From the NCBI GenBank assembly GCA_019055375.1, contig JAHQIW010004750.1:1-64000 (forward strand): DNA of 64,000 nt. The letters are read 5' to 3'. The position numbers were made by a program, and so were the translations under genes. Source of the stretch: Parelaphostrongylus tenuis (taxonomy: Eukaryota > Nematoda > Chromadorea > Rhabditida > Metastrongylidae). The notes below the pieces were generated by a model. It saw nothing but the letters and a program-made list of their open reading frames with translations. It was not told where the DNA came from and made no database searches. How positions within the stretch are numbered: the first letter of the stretch is position 1; each line of letters starts with the position of its first letter. Shown in pieces: positions 36,985-50,486 of the stretch.

Positions 36985-39130
36985 CAATTATGAGATACGT
37001 TGACACTCGAAACGAAAGGTATAATGTTGATATGATTCTCACTGCGACTATCATTTACGAGTTTTTACTTTGCTTCAGTGTTCAGAGCAGTCAAAGTGCC
37101 AACATCAGTACAAGTTAATTTAGCCCGAGCAAAATACTTGACAACGAAAAGCTTTTGCCTTTTTCCATGCTTTCTCTGTTATAAAGATGCTTTCCTAATG
37201 AGCAACTTGTAATGGCCACTTGTTAATTTTCGGACTATATTAAACTGCAACGTAATGAGAAATTGTTGCAATGCAAATGGTTTTCGCTTGAGGATACGAA
37301 GTTATATTGAATCGTTTTTTGTATCGTATCCAGAACAAGAAAAAACTATTCACATACTTCTCATCATAACATCCAATTATGTTGTGTTTAATGGCTCTTA
37401 CAATATTCTGGGACCATATTCAGGCAAGCGATGCCCTCAGTCATAACATCGTTTCAGTACTTACGGGTACACGGCTTTGCTGACTCCATGGAGTCTCTAT
37501 CGAAAAGTCCTCTATGAAAGTTGGCTAGGAGACAAATGAAGTGCCTAGAGCCTTGAGAGTATGCAGTTCAATATGCTCGAGTTCCCGGGTCAAATACGAC
37601 CGATATCAATTTGGCCTCTCATCCTTCCGGGGTCAAGGAATTCGCACAAAATTTGTCTGGGTAGCTCTCTCTGATCTTTAGCATGTGAGAAATTCACAGC
37701 AGAGGTATCCGAGGGTTGATATAAACTTTATTGCATTATACAAGTCAAATATAGTTTATTCACATCTCAGAACTTTGCATCCAATGCTTTATGGGGTTTT
37801 TCATTTTTATTTTTATTTTATTTAGGGGGCTTTATGGGCATTCTAACATCCGTATAACTTCGAGAGAATAGTAGAGAATAGTCGAACTAAGCAAGTTATA
37901 CACATTCAAAATGTTCCCCAAAGAATGGCAACGAAAGACAGTAGTTGAACAGCTCTTAATAATTTTATTCATCCATCATCACGTCTTTCAAGAATTTTCA
38001 TAGATTGCTTCCATTTGTCAAAAGAAAATCATAGACATGGTGTCGCGTGTTTCAAATATGATTGAGCATTCACTACAATTTAATGTTGTTGGCAAAGAGC
38101 ACAACTGCTGCTAAATCATCGTCAAGTGGTTACGTTCATATCCCTTAGTTGTACCTTAGAAGTGACTTCAGCACGAAAGCATTTTCGTGAAATCCCAGTG
38201 CCGACAACGACGGCAGTAGATACCAAAAAGCAAATTCTGGCTTTTTATCACTGAACCACAATAGGCGTAGCAAAATTCGTAATTACAGCCTTCAAAAATG
38301 ACACTTGTTCTGATTGATTAGCTTTGAGAGCGAGAGAAGGTTTCTTTTTCCTTTTTCTCTTAACTATTTTTCTAGAGGCAGCTTCGAAACGCATTTATCA
38401 CCAAGGTATTCAGTCCATGATGAACACTGAAATGGTGTCGCCCTTTCTGGATGGAGTTTACCTGTGCATTACACTTGCTGTTGCATACCATGTCAAATCA
38501 TTTACTTCTTTAAGAGAGCAATAATCGCTGTCTTCTTAGTTGGCATCTCTTCATTGGTGCATATCGAAGACTAGATTTGTGCAAAGCAGTTTACATTGGG
38601 AACTTACTTCTTGCTGCTGAAGTGAAGTATAGAGACTATAGCTTCGTATGCTCTCAAGTAAGACGAATTTGGCTTACTAAACGGCACTTCACCGTTCAGT
38701 TGAGCAGTGACAAAATTCGCTGTCGTGACAGGAATTGATGCCGTCCTGAGCGAACCGAATACGTGGTCAATGACGATTGTAAAACCACAGATCGACTACA
38801 AATACAGGAACTGAAGCGACATTTGAAGACGCATTGTCTAGCAGGTAACTAATCAAACGTTAACAATCAATTACCTAAGTTTCATAACTCCATATTTATC
38901 TAATACTTAGGCAATTTAGCAGGAAATCTCCACATTTTTTGCAATTGCTATTATTTACAGCCAGACCAAATTGACTCGGCATCGATACGCGGTAATTGGT
39001 ACCAATTTCACATTCCGTAGTTTACGACATCATTTACAAATTGCACGAATGTTCGGTAAATAGTCACTGAGTTCAAATAGAAGAAGAGAGGATGACTGAT
39101 AAATTTTTGGTCAGCACTGGTTTGAACAAA
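36985..39130. other. no gene recognised
   Basis: AT-rich. Open frames near 37255-37446 and 38324-38524 have no recognisable product or splice context. Confidence 0.4.
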
Positions 39131-39278
39131 GCATCATATACAGGGTGCGGGAGAAGTTCTAATAATTTTGCATTTTGCCAATTTTGGCATTGATATAATG
39201 TTTTTCACTAATTCCGATTATATCTTTGGTTCGCTATATTTTTTATTCACTTGTCTATTTTCAGCTGTGCATAAGTTA

Positions 39279-40040
39279 TGGATCGTAAAGATGAACTCAT
39301 CGCAGTAGTTGAGTTGCACAAGACGAGAATGAAAACGGCCAACATTGTTAAGATATTGAGCTCAATCCAGCAAGTGTGTATAGAGCTGTGAAATGTTTCA
39401 AAGAGATTGGAGCGATTGAGAAACATCCTCGTGAGGTCGTTCAACCATATCGCCTACTTCGGAAAACATTCAGAAGAGCCGTTGCCAAGTTCAGCGAAAT
39501 CCCGAGCGTTCGATGTGCAAAATGGCTCGGGAAGCTCGGAATCACCAAATAGAGAACGAGACATTGTCAAAAATAAGCTGAGGCTGCGAAGCAACATGGT
39601 CGCTCATGTTCAATTTCAGCGCAAAAAGATGAAGGGAAAATGGCTTTCAAAGGTTCGCAAAATGATTTGTGTGGTGACTGGTGCTCGTTTGTCGAAGGTG
39701 CTCTTTCATACGGATGAGAAGATACTCACTATCGAACCAATCTACAATCGTCAGAATCGGAGTCAGTTTCTGTTATCAGATGTCCGCAATACCAAAGACC
39801 ATGGGCTGCAGTAATTTTCGGGCCTCTGTAATAGTTTACCGGGCCCATTTGCGCCACAGTTAAGACGCCGTTGGCCTTTATCGACAGAAAGTCAAAATCA
39901 ACGCTGCCGGCCGTCAGCAGCAAGTTTCACGAAGCGCATTGGTGCCTTGAACTAAACAACACTTTGGCGCCGACGGATTTACGCTTCAGCAGGACTGAGC
40001 TCCTACGCAATAGGCAGAATCAGGGATAGTCATCTGTCAA
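39279..40040 (+). pseudogene. mariner transposase remnant
   Basis: Frames must be switched several times. Visible: the N-terminal DNA-binding domain (39279-39400), a middle stretch with MARE/GITK-like words (39480-39600), VVTGARLSKVLFHTDEKI (catalytic block) and DNGLRRV..F-RLAGSP-like debris. In-frame stops rule out activity. The product would have been a DDD/E cut-and-paste transposase. Confidence 0.75.
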
Positions 40041-40054
40041 GAGCTGTTTTCAGG

Positions 40055-42230
40055 CTTTTGGGGCTTTTGGAGCACATTTGGCCGTCAAGCTTGCCACATA
40101 ATTCAGTAGATTACTCCCTGTGGTCGATCCGTTCATCATCGAGTGACTCGAGCGGGCACTGACAATACTTCGATTTTTCTTTACTACATGCAGGAGTAAC
40201 GCGTGTGTCCTCTGCTCTCTAGAAACTCGTTGGGTACCATATCTTTCTTCTAGGCTTTTCATGAAAAAAGTTGAACATTGGGTCGATGGTCTTCCTGTGG
40301 AGCGCTTGACATCCCGAGGAATCCAGCCGGTTATGGCTCTCGTAGCATCGGTTGCCGTTCAAGTGCATCACTTGTTCGGACCATCCTATTTTCGATATGT
40401 TGGCGTATAAAACGGCGCCTTTGGTCTTCAATCGCTGACGTAGGTCAAGACTTCGAATTCTTTCTACTATTTTCGAGATACGGGATACTCGTAGCATCGA
40501 CCTTTCGACTCGCGTTCAATAACGCCAAATGATCTTCCATCTTGCTTACGTAGCGATCAGGTGCCTACTGCATATGTTAGGGCAGAGATTACCGTTGGAT
40601 CGCTTAGGTGAGCATTGAGTCTGATGTTCTACGTCCTCGATGTTTTTTAACACTCTCCAAGCCATTCCTTTTCTCGCCTCAGCTCTGGGGCTACGTGTTC
40701 ATCATGCTGATTTCACAACCTAGATAGACGTAAGTGAAGCATTCTCAAACACTGCCTCGTTGAAGATAAATGGGATATGAAACACATCCGTTTCTCATAA
40801 AAATCACCTTTGTAAATTTAGACGGAGACCAACATTCCCATGGGCACTGTCGAAGCTGATCAACATTCGTCCCCGTCTGACTGATGCTCGATGTTCTGAG
40901 AACGAAATTATCAGCGAAGCAAAGATGATTCAATAGTAAGCCGTCAATTTTCACTCCTATGTCGTCTCATCGTGGTGCTGACATGTAATTTCGGAGGGTG
41001 GGGGTAAACAATTTTGGCGGGATTGTGTCACCCTGCCCAACCTTTCTTCTTACGTTGGTAGTAATATCGTTATATAATGGTGTTATTTTGGTTGCGAAAT
41101 CTTTATATAGCTCACGAATGATCGTCATGTATCGAGTGTGGGCTGTGGTTGTCCAGATCCTCTATGACTGCTTCTATTTCTACTGAATCAAAGGCTTTAT
41201 TCGAATTGATAAAAATGGGACAGAGCGCTCTCTTGTACTTTCGTGAAACTTCAATGAGTCTTGTGATCGTGTGGGAATGGTCTGTGATACTGAATCCTTT
41301 TCAAAATACTTTTCATGTCCCCAACAATGAAATCGAAGAATGTATCGTCCTCTTCAGAAAACTTACCAAGGTCCATATAGAACGCTTCCTTCGTCTTCGT
41401 CATAGCTTGATATTGGTGTGTAAGCAACGAGAACGGTCAAAGCCGGCATTGATTTATATCCTTTCAGCCACAATCGCCCGATCTAGGTTGCTAGCTGTTC
41501 AAATGAATCTGTTTATGGCCATATTCGATTTCACGAAAACGCCAACGTTCCCTGCATCTCTGCGATCGCATGATCCAAGAAACGATTGTCTTCGGTGTCA
41601 TGAAGAGCGTGAAATATGAGACGTCCTCTCGCCTCAGCCAGGCCAGTTACGTTGTACCTAATTCTTCGTGCGCATCAATGGATCCTCCACAGCGGACTTA
41701 AATGCAAGTATTCGTGCGTTATAGGTAGCAATGTCACTTTGTTCCGTTCCGATTTTGCTCGGTTTGGTTCTAGGATTTTGGCAGCCTCTCCGTACTCGTC
41801 TCACCAGGTCTGCGGTACTGAGGGCTCTTTCGGGGTCGGAGTAATAAGGCTAATTTTTATTGCTGTTTCTAGCGCTTTTGATACGTGAAGTGTGGCTTAC
41901 TAGGTTCTAAACGTGGGATCTTGGTGCTCACAAGTAGCTTGTAGGTCTTTCGCGGAGATGCGGGAGGTGCCTATTTGTTGGAAGTGACTCCTAACCGCCT
42001 CCCATGTACTTTCCAGCCGCTTGATTGTAGGCTTCTGGCTGGCTTGACTCGTAGAAATAGAGTTTTGTCAAATCGGAGCTGTAAAAAAAGGGAGCTGCCT
42101 GTCCCACATCTAAGAACGCGTCATAGGCCTTCGCGATTAACCAAGCTCTGGGATCCCTCAAGGAGGGAGATCGGTGAGTATGATCCATATCGAAGGAAAA
42201 AGTCTCGACTGGTCGCTGCAATACTGTAGA
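40055..42230 (-). pseudogene. RTE-type LINE reverse transcriptase remnant inside the mariner element
   Basis: Minus-strand pieces in RTE order from high to low coordinates: GQGDTIPPKLFTPTLRNYM (reverse transcriptase block, near 41,000), VKIDGLLLNHLCFADNFVL (active-site block, FADD changed to FADN, near 40,920), FMRNGCVSYP, then SLEERYGTQRVSREQRTHA (C-terminal tail, near 40,230). Frameshifts and stops throughout. The plus-strand frames here are shadows. Confidence 0.8.
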
Positions 42231-42589
42231 CGCGCTAAGAATGGATCTGACACGCGCTTGATACGAACTTACGGTGGAAACATGTGCGAAACATATTAGA
42301 TCGTTAGAAAACTCCGCAATAGACTTCGTAGATGCATAGAAGCCAAAGGAGGTAATTTAAAGAAATTGAAATAGGCCTTTCTGTTTATCATCATGCTGTT
42401 AATCTGCTGAACCTAAGCACTCCATCAGCTGAATAATTTTGTTTGTTTATGCAGCATTTTTTTACTGCTAAAATGACTAAAAAAATTATCAGAAATCTTC
42501 TCGCACCCTGCATTTACTATACATATGTTTACATAAAATCATTTACACATGTACATGCTTATGTATATATGCTCACCAAGCTTTCCATA

Positions 42590-42775
42590 CCTCCGTAGTA
42601 GGTAAATTAATACTAGACATGTCTGGAAGGATAAGCAGCACTGACTCGTTACAGCCTCAGGCCACCGAGGGTCATTTTAGAGGCCAGACATGCATTCAAT
42701 TATGTCAAACAAAAACCAAAAATTAAAGGCACATGGATGGCGCATCTCTCAGGGATCGATAAACTCCGAAAGTTT
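42590..42775 (+). mobile_element. SINE family A, 3' part
   Basis: Headless copy: TGTCTGGAAGGATAAGCAGC, CACTGACTCGTTACAGCCTC, GGCCAGACATGCATTCAATT and GGCGCATCTCTCAGGGATCG. Just right of the mariner terminal repeat. Confidence 0.75.
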
Positions 42776-43114
42776 TGTCGTTGATGAATACTAGGATATC
42801 CCAAATTCATTGACGATGCTCTTCGTATTACTGCCCGAGATGCGGATGACTCAAAGCACTTTCGATGAAATCGCTTATCGTAATTGAACAAAAATGATTG
42901 GCTTTCCACTAAAGTGGTCAGGAAGTGAAACCGGATCGTAATCAGTGCAAAATGGCTCATAGATGCTGAATAAGCTATGTGAGATCTTTATAATCCTTCG
43001 AGAAAGTTGACCCTGCACGCACGACTATTTTCTAACGACTTCTTTTGAACAAACTGTTTCACTCCGGTTTAAAGCGTAGTGTGATCGATGGATAAGAGGT
43101 GAGCTTTATTGGCG

Positions 43115-43290
43115 CAGGTTGAATGCAGATCTGACCTATATAATAACTTATAGTTGCCTACGGATGTGCCAAATTAGTGTTTCTATACTCCTGAACTGAC
43201 TTTTTGGGATAGTCCCTCTAATTCCTGAGCTACTCGCGTCAGTAATATCAGGTTGCATGTAGGAAATGCATCTCAGTGAGCTTGGCAAGC
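43115..43290 (-). mobile_element. possible very old SINE family A remnant
   Basis: Only GCAGGTTGAATGCAGATCTG and short stretches in the expected order are left. Weak. Confidence 0.35.
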
Positions 43291-43299
43291 TATTCATAC

Positions 43300-44300
43300 G
43301 CATCTTACCGTAAGGAAAAAAGCGACATTGAGGACTTGTATCAGAGATGTGTTACCTTACATATCACTTGAGCGATTCTGACCAAGGGCAAAGACGACAG
43401 ATTTTAGTGGTGCTCACCACAACTACAAAGTGATTGATGACGATGATGGTTCAGAAAGCAAAGAGATCGTGAAATATTTCTACGGTTCGCATCTAGGGGT
43501 ACTTCTGGATTCGGTTTATCCTATTACTCTAAAAACCACCACATTTTGACACAGTTCAGAACATACCTTTACAAAATTGTTAGTCCGATATATTTATCAG
43601 TTAGCTGATATGTGCCGTCAGTGAACGATGATACGAAGCTGGGTCCTAACCATAAGGATATGTCAAAAAAGGCTGAAAGTTGAAGATTTCTAAAGTTGCA
43701 AATCAACAATAAATGTCTAATGAATTTATTGCATGATGCACAAAATCGAGAACAGGAAGATGTGAAATGATTTTCTTAAACTATCACAGAATGAACTTGA
43801 AGTATGTGACCAAATAATTCGTTTCGAAGTTGAAAGATAATTAAAAAAGAGACTGGAAACTGGGATTACTCGAGCGTCTGAAATATATTTGTAAAGGGTT
43901 GAACAAAAACTTAGACATGTTACGGTGTGATTTTGCATACGATGTATCGACAAATCTTAACGGATGGGTTATGCCGACTTGTTGAGGGAATGAACCCTCA
44001 ACTGTTCGAGAATCTCAGTGTGTGACGCGCTGTCGTGATGTTCACGACATGCCTCTCTGGTTAAATCCTAGGTAAATGGGAAAGGTGTGGAATAATTGGG
44101 AAAGAAAAATCATACTGGTAAATTTTTCATCGTCTGCCAGTGCATTAATGTAACAGTGATCTCGAACATCTATGTATTATTCAGCTGTAACAACTTATAG
44201 TCTTCAGACTATGATTTTTCTACAATTCAAGCCTTACCCAAAGCAGAAAGCACTAGAGCCGCAGAGGGTTTGTGTGCTTTTCGTTTTGCTAATATCTAAA
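43300..44300. other. no gene recognised
   Basis: No open frame or repeat that I can support. Confidence 0.4.
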
Positions 44301-44309
44301 CCAAGATAA

Positions 44310-44600
44310 GGGATGAAGCTCTTGGTGTTGATCCATCTTTGAGGAAAGCGTCATGCGTTTATGTTCAATTTCTAACTTCGTTTAATGTGATTGAATACAT
44401 ATCTAGCCGTTACAGTGACTCGCAATGGCCTCCCGCTGCACCGAATTAGTGCTGCTTATCCTCCCAGACGAGTCTGGTATCAGTTTACGGACCCCGAAGG
44501 GATGGATGGCCTGGTGAGCCAAGAGCATGAGATCGAACTACTGATCTCGTGTCCGGTGCAGAGCAGCTCTAACCGCAATACCATATGCGCTCCTCCAAGC
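44310..44600 (-). mobile_element. SINE family A, moderately diverged copy
   Basis: Almost full length: CTCTTGGTGTTGATCCATCT, GACTCGCAATGGCCTCCCGC, CTGCTTATCCTCCCAGACGA and head complement AGCTCTAACCGCAATACCAT. Confidence 0.8.
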
Positions 44601-45180
44601 CTACATGTGGCTAAATTCCACATCATGTCCTGTCATGAAGAACGAAAAGGTAGTGAATAAATTTCAAAAATGATAAAAAGTAGATTTGAAACGCAGAAGT
44701 GTTACGCTCGATTTAATATTGAAGTGCTTTCGTTTTCTTGGAACATCAATGACTGGGCATGAGGCAAGCTTGAATTGGCCGCTTGGACTACTTGGACCAC
44801 CCGACGGAATTCACAGCCGTTTTTTGCACCGTGTTTTTGAACTTCTATAATCGGCAATGGCTCTTTGGCGGTTTCTGCGTATATGGGAACGATAGTGGGC
44901 GATGTGGTCGGCTAACTCCTAAAGTTTAACGGCCGTCTTCATATTAGTTTCAAACGATTCACGACATTTTTTAATCTTAGAGGAAAGGAAAATCAATGTG
45001 AACTATAAATCTCGTCCATGATAGTTTTTATCGTATTAGAACAGCAATGAGCCAAACTCACTCATATATAATGAAGTGTTTTCAATAGACCGTGTTTGAT
45101 GTTTCTCACCTTGCGAAGAGTCATATTTAATATTCTTTAACATCATTAACGAAATGTCTCTTCAAATTACAACCATGAAT

Positions 45181-45275
45181 AGGGGTTCGTGTGGCGCAGT
45201 GTTTAGAGGTATCCTCTAACACATAAGTTAGTCCTTGGCTCGATCCCGCGTCCGGGAATTGTGTATTCTCATGGA
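45181..45275 (+). mobile_element. SINE family A, head only
   Basis: TCGTGTGGCGCAGTGTTTAG (A box) and CTTGGCTCGATCCCGCG (B box) without the usual body. Confidence 0.65.
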
Positions 45276-45279
45276 CTAA

Positions 45280-48180
45280 CTACCGCTCAAAGCTTTACCT
45301 ATCTTACATTGATACTCACTAAAAAACATTACTCTCATTAGCAAGCTAATAGTGAATACTTCCTTGAAAGTTTGCTCCATAGGTCCGTTCCCGGTAATTT
45401 GCTTTTGATATTTGCAGTATTCAATATCCAAAAATGAGTACAGCTCCGTTACAGAAAACAATATGAACGAGGAGACTGCAAAGAGTTCTGTGCGCTTATT
45501 CTACAGGGCTTCTCTTTTGCGTTAACGATTCGCTGCTTTTTAATGTGCATTAAAAATTCTAATATCGACAACGATGTCGATTTTTTTACTCGGTACATTC
45601 TCTCAGATTTTAGAAGATTGATGCATTGGTAAAAATAACGCATACTTTCAGTATGAATGGAAAACAAACAAGTTTACAAATAGTAAGAAACGATTCTATG
45701 GACGACAATGACAAGTACAATCATCAGAAAATCGGCGTTCGTTCAAAAATGCCTTCAAACAACACTGAATAGAAAATCGGCGAACTCATTTCAAGTTATT
45801 TAATGTTCGTTGCGCGTTCCAGTGATCCCATTTTGAGGCACACGACGGCGACAGTGACGGCGAAGTACGGTTCGGTCGTTCATTCATTGGAACGCCGGAC
45901 TACTGCGTTCTCATCGGAACAATTCACTCTAATCGATTCGCCGATTTTCAAACGACATCAAACCCTATTTTTTTGCAAAGTGACGATCATCCCAAAGACC
46001 AAAGGGAAACAAATGATCGATGAATTTCGCCACAATAGCACCACGAAAACATTTAAAGATTTGAAGACCTAACTGCTGACATCGAGCAAAGCCGACGCGC
46101 CGTGACCGGCAAGCAGAAACCATACAAGGGTGACTATTCTGATCAAAGTATTCATAGGGGGAGAACGATGTCCACTAAACCGTATAACTTTCGAAATATA
46201 TCAATCTAGGTGCAGTATTATGAACAGGCTTTTCACGCGATCCGATAAAGTGAAAAATATTATAATAAATGCGATTCTACTCTCAAATTTGTGAGCTGAT
46301 ACCTGTGTCAGCCCTTTATCGAAAGCTTCCAAGTTTGGAAACTAGTTAACATGAAGAAATTAATGTCTAAGGGTAATTCACTAATACTTATGGGGCACTA
46401 AAAATTAGCAATAAAAGCAAAAATTCACAAAGTTGAGAAATTTTTAGGGAATTTTCTTCTTCACGGCACTTTCCCATATACTGAGCCAGTATATGCCAGA
46501 TTCATTCCAGTAACTACGTCCGTAAGATTTCTAATTTTCCCATGAAAATGTGAACCATGCACTCGGAATTTTGAGCCGTTTGGTCTAGAAACTCAGTATT
46601 TGTTCCTCAGTATTCGTATTTGGGTGAAGCTATATGGATATGTGGTTCGGGTAGTCAAGCTTCAAAGTTAGAAATTGCACTTCTCAGTTGAAGTGGCTCT
46701 GCGAGTAATGAAGCCTTGCAGTACGTTTCAAAACCTAGAAATGCATAACGGCTACGGTTGATCGGAAGCCGCCTTAGATCAGGCTCATCCACCTGATCTT
46801 TGAGAATTTAAAGGAGCACCAGAATGGCTTTATTAGATGCTGCAATGCTTCAGAGTTCCTCAGTGGGCTCCACTCGCCTAAGGATATTAACGCCATTGTA
46901 GTTTTTGTCTGAAACCTTTTAAAGGAAGTCCACACTATACTATCAAAATTGTTGGCTTTTCTTCTGAGCGCTTACAATGCTATAAAACTCAGGGTAAAGC
47001 ACTTATGCGTAAACGCTGTTGTTAAAATGAATAACACAGCCTGCCCACCTTGTCATCGATATGCCGACGTATGTTTGCGCGCTCCCAATGTTTGGATCTC
47101 TCGTGCTGATACTACTGATCCCTTTTTTGTTTTGTGAATGATCATATTTCAAACACCACTTTTTCGCTATGTCAGATTAGCCTTCAGGGGCGCAGCGTGG
47201 CAGCTAAGGCAGAAAAAATCGTGGTACGAGAAATTTCAACATTAAATCAAGTGCCCTCTGTAATTTCATCAAATCTGAATACAATTGTGAGCAACTCCTA
47301 AAGTGCGAATTTCCATATACTCGGCAAGTCTCTCATCATGTTACCTTCCTGAATTTACAGATGTACATGGAATATCCGCCATTGTTCGCATTCTGCTGAA
47401 CCTAGATGCAGGGGCTAAAACGAGTCCATTTTCGTAGATAAGAAATGGATTGACAAAAAGCGCTCACTTACTACACAATCACATGATTTTGCATTCCGTA
47501 AATTCTAGTGAGTTGTAAAAAGGATATTCTGATATAAATTATTTAATTTCAATATCCTTTCGCTCAATACAATATTTGAAGTCAGCGTAATGATTAGAAA
47601 TTACAGAACAGTAGATAGTTTTTGTCAAACATGATATTTCAAATTGCAAGCGATGTCAGTTTAACTAATTCGAATCGCTCTGAGCGCAGTGAATTCAACT
47701 GCCGCTTCGGAAGAGAACAAATTGTCGTTAACTGAGAAGAAATTTTCCTTCGTTTCAAAATAAATTCATAGATTCTTTTTAATATTCGCTCTACGAATAA
47801 CTCTACCCACTCATATGTTTATGCTGTGTATAAAATTTCTATGTGTGAAGAAGACTCCCAGTCTGAAACGCAATCTTCTTTTTGCCGCTATAGTGTACTA
47901 AAAAGGCCTTTTCGAGAAGCAAGCCTAACACCAGAATTCGTTTTTCAAGATATCGAAATGTTGCTAAAGTCTAGTGGTAAACCATCCACAGACCCAAACC
48001 GCGCTAAAAATGCGCGTCGAAGGTGAAGCGTAATATTCTCTTTACTGCTACAGCGCACTAAAAATACTTCTGAAGAAGGAAGAGCACTATTGGAACTTCC
48101 GTTTCTGAAGCTATCAAATGATTTTTAGAACTGTAGTGGCAATGCTCCGCGCAGTGAAAAAGGTCTCTGAATATCCATGT
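45280..48180. other. no gene recognised
   Basis: Open frames at 45803-46072 and 47826-48026 look protein-like but have no recognised family. The second is flanked by related phrases (CTATAGTGTACTAAAAAGGC and CTACAGCGCACTAAAAATAC), so it may lie in an unnamed repeat. Confidence 0.35.
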
Positions 48181-48183
48181 TGC

Positions 48184-48392
48184 TGAGTGATATGCAAAAC
48201 TTAAAAGGTCGGACGGGACTCGAACCCACATTTCACCTTTTCTAAGGCTATCGATACAATTGTGTCGCAGAAAGAGTGATGGCAGAACGAGTGACGGTAG
48301 CGCAATGGTTAACACCAGCCCCCGGAAAGGGCGAAATGAAAGTTTAAATCCTCCCGACTTTTGTTACCTTCGCATATCACCCAGTAATACTG
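48184..48392. mobile_element. inverted pair of tRNA-like units with TIRs (family B)
   Basis: TGAGTGATATGCAAAACTTA at the left, TTCGCATATCACCCAGTAAT at the right; cores GACGGGACTCGAACCCACAT (minus) and GAGTGACGGTAGCGCAATGG (plus). Forms a hairpin of two tRNA-like halves. Confidence 0.65.
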
Positions 48393-48619
48393 TATATGTA
48401 TAACATCATATCACTGCTAAAGGGGGTAATAAAAAAGAATTTCGATTTGCAACTGATCATGCACCAAACCTGGTACACTTCGTTCTAATTGATCAATTGC
48501 AAAAATATGTTGTCGCTCACACAATGGGCTTAGAGGTAAGACAGGAACCTAGAAGGCGTTGTGGCACTTATATGTTGGGAGGCGACTAATGTTTAGGCTT
48601 ATCTGATTCGCTGCACATG

Positions 48620-49232
48620 AAGTTTTCATAGGGTTGTTAGTAATTATCAGAAAGATTAAACCTCTGGTTAGAATTCTACGGTGCCAGTTTTGAAAACAGT
48701 CTTTTATAACACTGTAGCATCTAGAACAAGAATTTGCTCCACGGTCAGCATTTGGCTTCATTTTTATAAGTCGCTAGAAGCACGAGAAGCATATCACCTT
48801 GTAGAGGATTTTTTGTGCTTAAGAAATTTGCGTTTTTATTTAAAGTTTCTGTCGAAGCTGTGAAGAATTTCCAATTGATTAACAGTATTCCAAACGCGAT
48901 CTCGCGTCGTGAGTTCGACAGTGTTCTACCACACTATGTGTTAAAACGGCAGCAACTATTGTTATTTTACTGAGAATTTTACACGGCATCGACAGAAGCT
49001 CTAGATAAGAACGCATGATTATGATACTACGGAAAATCCTCTACACAAGGATATTCTTTTCGGGCTTCCAACGATTTACATTCGCGGTAAAAATGAGAGC
49101 CAAAGGCAGTGAGAAGCAAAATTTTACTCCGGACGCTACAGAGTTTTGAAAGAGTGTCTTGAAAAACCGGCAACGTAGAGCTGTAACCAGAGATTTAACC
49201 TTGTTAATAATCACTAACACTCATATGAAAAC
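48620..49232. mobile_element. inverted-repeat element, family M2
   Basis: TTTTCATAGGGTTGTTAGTA and AATCACTAACACTCATATGA ends; the interior is alignable with 60317-61070, including TATTGTTATTTTACTGAGAA and GAAGCACGAGAAGCATATCA. Confidence 0.75.
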
Positions 49233-50486
49233 TTCTTTGTCCCGCTAATGAGATCGGCTTAAATATTTGTCGCCGCCTAACATATAAGTACAGCGTTGTA
49301 CATATTCTGAGACGTAGATCCACTGAGAGAGTGGACTCGCATTCTCTACTGCGATGGATTGACTAATCTTCCGTAGAAACAAACTCATTCATCCATGAGT
49401 CGATGTGTTTTAGCGAACTTGATTGCTTTGTAGGCTTGGCTAGTGGTTGTCCCAGAAAAAAATATTTTCGCTTTCGCCTATTTAGGGAGAATTTGACAAA
49501 CTAAGTATAAATGTAAGATGAATGATTAGTACTGGTGGATAGCCTTAGTTGCGTCTCTGCAAAAAATAGTGAATATGGAGGGCTCATGTAGAAAGTGTGT
49601 TAATTTACTTGTGTCTATTACATGAGTCGGACCAGTTGAAGAAATCGAACTCGTGACATGGAAGAATGCTAAATTTACTGATAAGAGGTCGAAACGAGGG
49701 ACCATACTAATTATAAATTTGACATTAATTCATATTTACATAGACATAATAACGATGTCAAAAAAGTAAACATCGGCATTGGAGTATACCTGCACTACAC
49801 ACGAGCTCTATCATACTGCCATCGTAGGCACACGATGAAATAGCGCTGTTCCATTGATCATTTAGAAACCCCATGAGAAAAAGACTGCGACGTGAGAATG
49901 ACACCTCGATAAGTTGTTTATTGCCGTATTCTGATGACTAATGTCTCTCTGTCAGGCGAAAATGGCACTCATGTGCCAAACTTCCCATCACCGCTTTTCA
50001 GCAAATAACACTATCACCTCTTCAAGAAATACTGGTAGGGTTGAAACGACAAACAGATTTAAGCATAAAGGAGAGGATTACGCATAAATCGGAAGAAAAA
50101 CCAGTTCATAAAGACACATGCCATGCTGGAAACAAATCGAGGCGGATGGTTCCATTATAACTAGGACCACCTCATACATTACTTCGAGCTACGTCGCACC
50201 TAATCAGCATATTGCCATAATGGACGACGACAGCAATGACAAGGAGTAAATTGGTAGCCACTAGTCTTCAGCACTCCTAAGGACATATCAACTAGGTAGT
50301 CAAGTTGATAGGTCAATCTTCTCCTATTTCTCAACGAATCTAATCCTTATGCGAGACTGAGTTGACTTAGCATTTCGGAACTTAGTGAACGCGAAATTTT
50401 GACATTTCATCAAATAATGAAGATCGGTTATTTCGATTAGGAGGAACAAACGAAAAACCGACCTCATTCGGTGCAAAAAAACTGCT

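Larger units (their letters stand above)
39139..42516 (+). mobile_element. mariner-family element, decayed and interrupted
   Basis: Terminal inverted repeats ACAGGGTGCGGGAGAAGTTC at 39139 and GATTTTCTCGCACCCTG-like sequence on the minus strand near 42500 bracket the element. The transposase starts near 39279 (MDRKDELIAVVELHKTRMKT, the helix-turn-helix end) and continues in pieces with frameshifts and stops: HTDEKILTIEPIYNRQN carries the second catalytic Asp region, and QQD-APTQ near 39990 is the degenerate third-Asp region. Right of about 40,050 an antisense RTE sequence replaces the rest. Confidence 0.8.

Noticed and set aside
41149..41619. 156-codon plus-strand open frame
   Set aside because: Antisense of the decayed RTE reverse transcriptase.
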